Shown: piece by piece, positions 55,818-64,000 of the stretch | How positions within the stretch are numbered: the stretch's first letter is position 1 | How the letters are laid out: each line of letters opens with the position of its first letter | Origin: Trachythela sp. YZ-2020 | Taxonomy: Eukaryota; Cnidaria; Anthozoa; Malacalcyonacea; Clavulariidae | Assembly (NCBI GenBank): GCA_016169945.1 | Contig: JADLSH010000014.1 | Location: 62,001-126,000, forward strand | Direction of reading: 5' to 3' | Length of the DNA stretch: 64,000 nt | The notes under the pieces: generated by a model | What the model was told of the DNA's origin: nothing | Seen by the model: only the letters and a program-made list of their open reading frames with translations | Database searches by the model: none | Translations under genes and position numbers: made by a program

Positions 55818-56714
55818 CACTCTCCTCCGCAGAGGCTTCTTTGTTTTTTTCACAGTTAAAATTGTTTTTTCACAGTAATAAAATCAAAGGAAATATATAG
55901 TTTTCGTAGCGGAAGTAATAATGGCATTTTTCGTAGTGGAGGGTAATAATGGTAAAGTAGGGACAGTAGAGGACACGGGGGGGAGGCGAAGGGGGGAAAG
56001 GAGGAGAAGCCTCTGCCATATAATGTTCGGTTCTCAGGGATTTTGATCGGTTCTCGGGGATTACCGAATTGCGAGGTGAAACGACATTATAGTTGAGGAT
56101 TTGGAATTGTCACTTGATAATTTAAGTCTTGAAGGTAAGTAGAATGAATTTCACGTTATTTTGAAGCTATTTTAGAACAAAAAAAAATCACTATATATAT
56201 ATTAATCATGTGAAAGGTCAAAAGTCGCCATATTGTGATATTTGCATGTCGATGTAAGATAAATCTAACTGGTTTCTTCAAAAACTGCTTGTATACTTTA
56301 AGTTATAGTATGATTTCATTGTATATTTTGACTTTCTTAATGCTAGTGTTAGTCTTTAAACCAATATTTAGACATGGCATGCACTTATAACATAACTATA
56401 TAATATCATGTAGATAACGATGATAAAGAAGATGCACTTTATGTAAAGAAGATGCACTTCGAACACACCACTTTTCCACAAACTTTTGCATCCTGAAACG
56501 GTCTATTGGACAATGACAAAATGCTTTTTGTTTCAGCCATGTTGAATAATTCACGAGCAAGAACTAGTGCCAATCTCTCACGGTAATTTGGCGCCATTTT
56601 TAAAACATTATATGGCAGACCCTTTCGAAACTTCCATCTTCCCGTCATACTTAGCGCCCCTAATTTTATTTTTTACTTTATTTTTTACCTATAAAGGCTC
56701 TGCGGAGGAGAGTG
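55818..56714. mobile_element. 897-bp element inside the giant foldback, 9-bp duplication
   Basis: Termini CACTCTCCTCCGCAGAGGC and complement, about 20 bp, flanked by GTAGTAGTG at 55809-55817 and 56715-56723. The opposite end of the foldback (60676-60692) shows the site without the insertion. The interior has no recognisable gene; the 69-codon frame at 56439-56648 (-) has no known motif. Nine-base duplications point to the Mutator group. Confidence 0.8.
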
Positions 56715-58005
56715 GTAGTAGTGTAGGTGGTTTTCGACCCGGATTTTTAGGGGGGCGCAGGGGGGCGCAAACAACACTAATTAGTATGCAAGGGGGCCGC
56801 AAACACTAGCATATAGGGGGCGCAGGGGGCCGCGAACGCAACTCATCATTAACATAAACATAATTATGTATTGACGTCATAATGATATGAAAGGCGCGTT
56901 TGGGCAAGACAGTCATTATGTTGAGTTCAGCATATTTTGTGTGCAAAAATATATGGGTTTGTTGTCGCGAGATTTATAAACTCCTTCAATCTCGTATCTA
57001 GTGAAGTATTTCTTTCTGAGTCGACCAATACTAATAAATTTTTAAGCGTTTATTTAGTAAAGCCTGTACAAGCGAGATTTACAAACATTAAAGCGTTAGA
57101 AACATAAATATTTTGATGCATTTGTTGCTAATGTAAACTAAAGACACAATAGCTTAACTCATCAAGGGATTAAGTCAAAAGGCTTGTTTGGGCGAAACGA
57201 GAAGATCTTAAGGTTTAATCGGCATAGCTAAGGTCTTATAGAGAAATACAAATATATGTTTGCCAAGCGATTGTATAAACATAGTTCTTACAGGGATTTA
57301 AACCTTACAAAGTTTCAAGCGTTTTAGATGTAGCAGAGTGGGAAAAGCAGTAATTTTTAAGCGAGATTTACAAGCATACACAAACATTGTATATGAACAT
57401 TTAGCGTTTGTTAGGTAATTACGGGCAATTAAGATTTTCTAGCTTGAAAATTTGAATAAATTTAGAATATATTATTATAGGACGGGGAAATATTGTACAA
57501 TGTACATACAACACACACAGAATTAATTTTTAAAACACATTTATTGATAATAATTTCTTTTACAGCGTTAGTAAGGTCTGCTCCTAAGAGCATATCGTTT
57601 AGGTGTCTTTTGTATCTTTAAAGAGTTCTCATATTTTTTGTCTGTCTTCGGGGGATAATCTTGCAATTGCTAAATCTTAAGGTCTCCAATCTGAAATCTA
57701 CCCAATATTAAATATATTTTTAACAAAGTAAATAAGGTTTGCTCTGGGTCTGCTTCTAAGAACGTATTATTCTTAAACTCCAAATCTTAAGAGTGAATCA
57801 TTGAATCCTAAAATTGAATAATTGAATATCGAGCGATGTTAGCTTCATATCGAACGAGCCAACCTCCATATAGAGCGAGCTTAGCTTCGAGCCGAGCTCT
57901 AAGACGTAAGGATAGGCCGAAGCCGAGCTCTAACATATAAGGATAGGCCCGAGCCAAGCTTAGCATATATCTCCGAACCTAGTATACATACCTCCGAGCC
58001 GACTT

Positions 58006-58160
58006 ATCTTCCTTATCTTTATCTTCCTTATCTTTATCTTCCTTATCTTTATCTTCCTTATCTTTATCTTCCTTATCTTTATCTTCCTTATCTTTATCAT
58101 CCTTATCTTTATCTTCCTTATCTTTATCTTCCTTATCTTTATCTTCCTTATCTTTATCAT
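58006..58160. repeat. 15-bp tandem repeat, left arm
   Basis: About 10 units of CCTTATCTTTATCTT. The same repeat, complementary, lies in the right arm at 59268-59410 with about 9 units. Translation of it gives repeated DKDKE, which is not a protein signal. Confidence 0.9.
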
Positions 58161-58164
58161 CGAG

Positions 58165-58480
58165 CGAACTTAGCTCCAAATCGAGCGAGCTTTGCTCCAT
58201 ATCGAGCGAGCTTTGCTCCAAATTGAGCGAGCTTTGCTCCATATCGAGCGAGCTTTGCTCCAAATCGAGCGAGCTTTGCTCCAAATTGAGCGAGCTTTGC
58301 TCCATATCGAGCGAGCTTTGCTCCAAATCGAGCGAGCTTTGCTCCAAATCGAGCGAGCTTTGCTCCATATCGAGCGAGCTTTGCTCCAAATCGAGCGAGC
58401 TTTGCTCCAAATTGAGCGAGCTTTGCTCCAAATCGAGCGAGCTTTGCTCCATATCGAGCGAGCTTTGCTCCATATCGACT
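58165..58480. repeat. 21-bp tandem repeat, left arm
   Basis: About 15 units of CGAGCGAGCTTTGCTCCAAA(T) with AAAT/ATAT variants in an irregular order. The right arm (59186-59265) has only about 4. Confidence 0.9.
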
Positions 58481-58765
58481 TATGACTTATGACTTATGAC
58501 TTATGACTTATGACTATGACTATGACTATGACTATGACTTATGACTTATGACTTATGACTTATGACTTATGACTTATGACTTATGACTTATGACTTATGA
58601 CTTATGACTTATGACTTATGACTTATGACTTATGACTTATGACTTATGACTTATGACTTATGACTTATGACTTATGACGTATGACTATGACATGACTTAT
58701 GACTTATGACGCGACTTATGACTTATGACTTATGACTTATGACTTATGACTGACTAATGACCATA
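58481..58765. repeat. TGACTTA heptamer array, left of centre
   Basis: Nearly 40 TGACTTA or TGACTA units, in the region just left of the palindrome centre. Confidence 0.9.
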
Positions 58766-58785
58766 TATGACTATAGTCCATATTC

Positions 58786-59185
58786 GACTATAGTCATAGT
58801 CATGACTATAGTCATAAGTCATAAGTCATAAGTCATAAGTCATAAGTCATAAGTCATTAGTCATTAGTCATTAGTCATTAGTCATTAGTCATTAGTCATT
58901 AGTCATAAGTCATAAGTCATAGTCATAAGTCATAGTCATAGTCATAGTCATAGTCATAGTCATAGTCATAGTCATAGTCATAAGTCATAAGTCATAAGTC
59001 ATAGTCATAGTCATAGTCATAGTCATAGTCATAGTCATAAGTCATAAGTCATAAGTCATAAGTCATAAGTCATAGTCATAGTCATAGTCATAGTCATAAG
59101 TCATAAGTCATAAGTCATAAGTCATAAGTCATATATAAGTGATAAGTCATAAGTCATAAGTCATTAGTCATTAGTCATAAGTCAT
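58786..59185. repeat. TAAGTCA/TAGTCA array, right of centre
   Basis: Complementary to 58481-58765 but longer (about 55 units) and mixed with TTAGTCA and TAGTCA variants. Confidence 0.9.
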
Positions 59186-59410
59186 TTGGAGCTAAGCTCG
59201 CTCGATTTGGAGCAAAGCTCGCTCGATATGGAGCAAAGCTCGCTCGATTTGGAGCTAAGCTCGCTCGATGATAAAGATAAGGAAGATAAAGATAAGGAGG
59301 ATAAAGATAAGGAAGATAGAGATAAGGAAGATAAAGATAAGGAAGATAAAGATAAGGAAGATAAAGATAAGGAAGATAAAGATAAGGAAGATAAAGATAA
59401 GGAAGATAAG
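59186..59410. repeat. 21-bp and 15-bp tandem repeats, right arm
   Basis: About four 21-bp units (59186-59265) followed by about nine 15-bp units (AAGATAAGGAAGATA), the complements of the arrays at 58006-58480. Confidence 0.9.
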
Positions 59411-61667
59411 TCGGCTCGAAGGTATGTATACTAGGTTCGGAGATATATGCTAAGCTTGGCTCGGGCCTATCCTTATATGTTAGAGCTCGGCTTCGGCCTA
59501 TCCTTACGTCTTAGAGCTCGGCTCGAAGCTAAGCTCGCTCTATATGGAGGTTGGCTCGTTCGATATGAAGCTAACATCGCTCGATATTCAATTATTCAAT
59601 TTTAGGATTCAATGATTCACTCTTAAGATTTGGAGTTTAAGAATAATACGTTCTTAGAAGCAGACCCAGAGCAAACCTTATTTACTTTGTTAAAAATATA
59701 TTTAATATTGGGTAGATTTCAGATTGGAGACCTTAAGATTTAGCAATTGCAAGATTATCCCCCGAAGACAGACAAAAAATATGAGAACTCTTTAAAGATA
59801 CAAAAGACACCTAAACGATATGCTCTTAGGAGCAGACCTTACTAACGCTGTAAAAGAAATTATTATCAATAAATGTGTTTTAAAAATTAATTCTGTGTGT
59901 GTTGTATGTACATTGTACAATATTTCCCCGTCCTATAATAATATAATCTAAATTTATTCAAATATTCAAGCTAGAAAATCTTAATTGCCCGTAATTAACA
60001 AACGCTAAATGTTCATATACAATGTTTGTGTATGCTTGTAAATCTCGCTTAAAAATTACTGCTTTACCCACTCTGCTATATCTAAAACGCTTGAAACTTT
60101 GTAAGGTTTAAATCCCTGTAAGAACTATGTTTATACAATCGCTTGGCAAACATATATTTTTATTTCTCTATAAGACCTTAGCTATGCCGATTAAACCTTA
60201 AGATCTTCTCGTTTCGCAACAAGCCTTTTGACTTAATCCCTTGATGAGTTAAGCTATTGTGTCTTTAGTTTACATTAGCAACAAATGCATCAAAATATTT
60301 ATGTTTCTAACGCTTTAATGTTTGTAAATCTCGCTTGTACAGGCTTTACTAAATAAACGCTTAAAAATTTATTAGTATTGGTCGACTCAGAAAGAAATAC
60401 TTCACTAGATACGAGATTGAAGGAGTTTATAAATCTCGCGACAACAAACCCATATATTTTTGCACACAAAATATGCTGAACTCAACATAATGACTGTCTT
60501 GCCCAAACGCGCCTTTCATATCATTATGACGTCAATACATAATTATGTTTATGTTAATGATGAGTTGCGTTCGCGGCCCCCTGCGCCCCCTATATGCTAG
60601 TGTTTGCGGCCCCCTTGCGTACTAATTAGTATTGTTTGCGCCCCCCTGCGCCCCCCTAAAAATCCGGGTCGAAAACCACCTACACTACTACTGGACACTT
60701 TGACGAACGGGCAATTTGACGAACGGACTTTTCGCCAAAAAGACAATTTGCCGAAAGGACAACTTGCCGAAAATAGAGATGTTATTTCGTCAAAATGTTT
60801 GGGACTGTGACTCATTTCTCAAATGTGTAATTTTGAACCATTGTGTAAAATAACCATTATATGGTCATTAGCAGTGCATAATGGTCGTTAGCAGTGCATA
60901 ACCATATTGATTATTGGTAGCTTGTTTTTTGCGGCGGATGACTCATTTGTTAGGAACGTGTTTTGACGTCAGGTCGTAAACGGCAAACAAGCATATATAA
61001 AGACAACGACGTAAGCAAAAACTTGAAAGAATATAAAACGAAACTACTTCACTATCAAAGTTTCTGTCATCAAAGTCGACAATGACTTTATTAATCACAG
61101 AAACTTTGACCGTGTACGCGAACCTTTAAAGTTCAGAAGATATCTCTATTTTCGGGAAGTTGTCCTTTCGGCAAAATGTCTTTTCGGCGAAAAGTCCGTT
61201 CGTCAAATTGTCCGTTCGTCAAAGTGTCCGTTCGACAAAATGTCCGTCGGCAAACTGTCCGTTCGGCAAAATGTCTTTCGGCAAAATGTCTTTCGGCAAA
61301 GTTTCTTTCGGCCAAATGTCCGGGTACCCAATTGGGCAGCCCTATTTTAGTACATATTACCGCCCGCATTTTTCCGAATAAAAACAGGCATGAAAACTAT
61401 AGGGCTGCTATACTATAGATTAGCGTTACAAAGTATGCTTAATCCCATCGTTCTAACAATGTTACTGTGATATGTGACCGCGGCCTAGCTGACACAATTA
61501 ATCGATACTCTACATGTTCCTATATCTTCTTGTTAAGAACAAGACAGTTAATTTGTGCAAGAAATATATTTTTAACCATAAAATATTTCTTGTACTTTGT
61601 GTTTTTTTTGTAAAATCTTAAATAATATCACGAAATTATATAATTTCTGTTGAACTGTTTTGTGTAG

Positions 61668-61793
61668 ATATCGATGAATGCGCATCATCTCCATGCAATC
61701 TTACGGTTTTTGTCTCGTGCAAGAATACCTACGGTTCTTACAGATGCAGTATGTGTAAGAAAGGGTTCGTTTTTTATGGAGCGAGATGTTTTG
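61668..61793 (+). CDS. Calcium-binding EGF exon (third paralogue of duplicate A)
   Basis: 126 bp, phase 1-1, between TTGTGTAG and a TTTTG/GTATGT donor. It reads DIDECASSPCNLTVFVSCKN, then GSYRCSMCKKGF and ARCFG. The extra serine turns the invariant C-x-C into C-x-x-C (CSMC instead of CMC), which is unusual for EGF folding. Intron sequence after it is also distantly related to that after 52001. It is more diverged than the other two, so it comes from an older duplication. Confidence 0.8.
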
Positions 61794-62954
61794 GTATGTA
61801 TACTTGCACGTATTGACCAACTTAATACATATATCGTTTAGGTTCCACTTCAATTTCTCTGAGTCGTCCTTGAAACCGTCGGTACTGCTGCCTTTTCTTT
61901 GTACAGGCCTCTTCTTGAAATTACAATACAGCGAGAGGCTAAATGATCATCTGAACCTTGTAACAGAGAACTGTGTTTTTGAATAATATTTGCTGACAAT
62001 CTCTGAGATCATTCATGTTTCCGCTCGCCACTCTGGTTTAAGTGAATGAATACAAATAGCCCAGTCGAATTGCATTCACGACCCAACTATTCGACACTCG
62101 GGTCTATTGTCGAAATAAACTGTATAGTGTCCGATTACGATGACGTAATCGCCCAACAAGGTGGAGATAATCTTGTGGTAAATAGGTAGCAGTCATCTCT
62201 ATTCAAAGCATGATAATTCATGATAATTCACGCTTCTGGGCAACGACTTTGGCTATAGCGATGATTAGTGGTGTTCACTATTTAGTTTTCCCACGCAATC
62301 GCATGTTAAGTTTCACACACAGTGTTCTGCCAAGGCTGATCTCCCTTCTTTAAGTTTGAAACAGGCTTTTGATGATCGTTTAATCGTGTGTCATATTGGC
62401 ACTTAGACTGACCATATATGCTCTTTCTCACAGTCATCGTTGCATAGTTTAGAAAATGCAGTATGTATACAGTACATTTCTATTTTAGATTTGAATGTTT
62501 ATAGAACTACCGACGGGAAATTGGAAACTGATGTCTATCGTAAACACACGCACACAGAGAAATATTTGTTCTATAACTCAAATCACCCCATAAACCATAA
62601 TCAAAACCATGTGTAGGCAGTGTTGCAAAAGCTTTCCTTCAAAGGGCTGAATTTTTACAATCAAACAGTGACTCTACGCCTAATGAATATGAATACGCAC
62701 TAAAATTTTTAACCGAAATCAATTACCCAAAATATACTTTTAAATATTGCCTAACCGATCACTCGTTTGAACCAAAATAACTCCGAGGGTGATACTTGTA
62801 TCAATGTTATACAGTAGTTCCATACATTCCTGGCGTTACAGAGGCAATCAAGAGAATCTAAGGTAATTGTAATATTATGGTCGACTTAAAACCCTATTTG
62901 ACTTTAGACCGTATTTTCACAAAGCCAAAAGATCTTATCAATCATAAAACTAAA
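61794..62954. other. Intron; diverged copy of the GCGGGT repeat
   Basis: After the donor, about 190 bp resemble the intron after exon 52001. At about 62030-62250 a diverged copy of the repeat at 50780 is seen (GATGACGTAATCG, CTTGTGG, CACGCTTCTGGG). No gene. Confidence 0.5.
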
Positions 62955-63385
62955 TCTGTATGTTCTATACCATGCGATGGCTATGAGAAGGATACCTAGA
63001 AGCGTAGCATATGAGATGACTGTAGCTTTTCCACAAGAATATATCCACCATGTTTGCCGATGACGTCATCCCTCGAGTATACAGTATATATAAGAAGCTA
63101 AGATGCGACTTTAGATCTCTAGTAATAACAAAAAGCCCATCACAAAAGGCTTAATTATCATGATAAACGTACCCCCACCCAGGCATTGATTACCCGCATC
63201 ACTGAATTAGTTACCCGCGCGAGCCCTCGGAGGTTTTACCCGCGCCTGTTTTGTCGAACCCGCGTCACTTGTTGAACCAGCGCCTGTCTATGGTGACCTG
63301 CGACCCACGCCTAATTTGTATTAATTTACTTAACCAGAAAAGCGTGCAAAAATATCAATAACATTAAACCTGGTTTTCCTGAGAA
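62955..63385. repeat. GCGGGT-rich repeat, copy in - orientation
   Basis: Reverse-complement match to 50780-51250 with high identity, including AGGATACC, GATGACGTCATC, several TTACCCGCG boxes and AAACCTGGTTTTC. Confidence 0.85.
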
Positions 63386-64000
63386 CGATTTAAAAATTTT
63401 AAATAAAAAATTTAAAAATGTCTTTGATTTTCGAATGACAAGATGTTTGACATATAATTTTCGATATTTGGTTAGAAGTAACTGGTCGGAAGTAACTATC
63501 AAACAATGTGAAACGAGAGAACAAAATTAATGAAAATCTTAAATTTTCCCATCATATAATGGTGTATTGTCTGGCGGCTGGGAATCGAGCTCCGCCCAAC
63601 TTACGCTTCAAATACAAAGACGAGTATCACATCACCGCAGCAGTATGCGTTATCCTATTAAATATACGTGCATAGCCACATATATTTACTGACCTATGAA
63701 CTTTTAAAAATCTAATTCATATTTTTTCCGATCCTATAAACCGGACATTTCAGTACTATACATTAATGGAAGACCAGAAAGGATATATTTCGAACAGTAC
63801 TGCCGGCAAAGAATGGGCGAGTGGAGGGTGGCTGGCTGGGGGACTGGGGTACGGGGATCCTTCCCATCAATCACTTTCAGAGTGTGATTTTCGATCCATT
63901 CAAGTCAGATAATATTTTTGAACATTGTCTCAAAAGTCAAAATCAGTTTACCTGTACAGCAAAAAAGCAATCAGAGCACATTCAAACATTGACAAACACG
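63386..64000. other. No gene recognised
   Basis: AT-rich sequence to the window edge. Further exons of the EGF gene may lie beyond. Confidence 0.45.

Larger units (their letters stand above)
55808..60692. mobile_element. Giant foldback element, arms about 2 kb
   Basis: From AGTAGTAGTGTAGGTGG at both ends the sequence reads as a palindrome to a centre near 58785. The flanking GGACAC (55802-55807 and 60693-60698) occurs once in the uninterrupted equivalent at about 61220-61226, which gives a 6-bp duplication and an empty site. Each arm holds, from outside in: a GGGGGGCGCAGGGGGG box, about 1.2 kb of AT-rich sequence, an approximately 200-bp GAGCTCTAA-rich part, a 15-bp repeat, a 21-bp repeat and a TGACTTA repeat. 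The two arms differ mainly in repeat copy number. No gene. Confidence 0.85.
55701..61328. mobile_element. Outer inverted-repeat element with GCCGAA tandem termini, 9-bp duplication
   Basis: Left terminus 55701-55807 plus 60699-60780 (split by the inner foldback) and right terminus about 61145-61328 are reverse complements. They are built from tandem 13-15 bp units such as GGACATTTTGCCGAAA. Ends GGTGGCGGCGG and, as complement, GGTACCCGG. The flanking CAATTGGGC occurs at 55692-55700 and 61329-61337. Nine-base duplications suggest a Mutator-like element. Without the inner insert it would be about 740 bp; 60781-61144 is its unique centre. Confidence 0.75.

Noticed and set aside
57979..58473. 164-codon ORF (-) with repeated LEQSSLD and DKDKE blocks
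   Set aside because: It is the translation of 21-bp and 15-bp tandem repeats; the mirror array at 59186-59434 gives the same peptide with other copy numbers.
58481..59185. CRISPR-like array
   Set aside because: Units are contiguous heptamers without unique spacers, within a eukaryotic foldback.

Overview
The window looks like an AT-rich invertebrate genome, most likely a cnidarian. The reasons are very long introns packed with young and old transposons, non-LTR elements of the CR1/L2 type, a Penelope-like repeat, CACTA/EnSpm-type DNA transposon ends, and a modular LDL-receptor-like/EGF gene. The species cannot be read from the sequence.

The only host gene I can support runs on the + strand through most of the window as seven small exons separated by introns of about 1 to 15 kb. 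They are a YWTD (LDL-receptor class B) exon at 8766-9178 and EGF-like exons at 10505-10615, 23112-23234, 37572-37703, 52001-52123, 54160-54291 and 61668-61793. All junctions that I could read are phase 1, so the exons can be joined without breaking the frame. Exons 23112 and 37572 are paralogues of exons 52001 and 54160. The intron sequence around them is duplicated too (copy 1 about 17978-37730, copy 2 about 51264-54305). Most of the size difference is explained by elements inserted in copy 1, and copy 2 shows several of their empty sites.

Everything else is mobile DNA or unassigned intron. From left to right: a Penelope-like inverted repeat with hammerhead-like motifs at both ends (1522-2540); a truncated non-LTR fragment (5978-7200); a tRNA-derived SINE (7899-8218); a degraded non-LTR element (10904-14130); a TA-flanked palindromic element (15529-16330); a nearly intact non-LTR element whose single ORF has a 2A ribosome-skipping motif between an N-terminal signal-peptide-like domain and endonuclease/RT (18075-21626); hAT transposase remnants; a 12.5-kb EnSpm/CACTA-like element (24540-37047) whose only recognisable gene is an eight-exon SAM-domain gene on the - strand; a Ty3/Gypsy element (about 37775-46816, - strand) broken by a 2.6-kb DNA transposon and by a truncated non-LTR element; a foldback element carrying a hAT-type MITE (47269-49148); a Harbinger-like MITE (54684-55077); and a triple nest of inverted-repeat elements, one with arms of about 2 kb (55701-61328).

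Many insertions can be read with their target-site duplications and sometimes with an uninterrupted paralogous site in the same window, which gives a relative order of events. No rRNA, functional tRNA, CRISPR or bacterial-type operon was seen. Exon and element boundaries were placed by eye from splice consensus, reading frame and repeat matches, without database searches.
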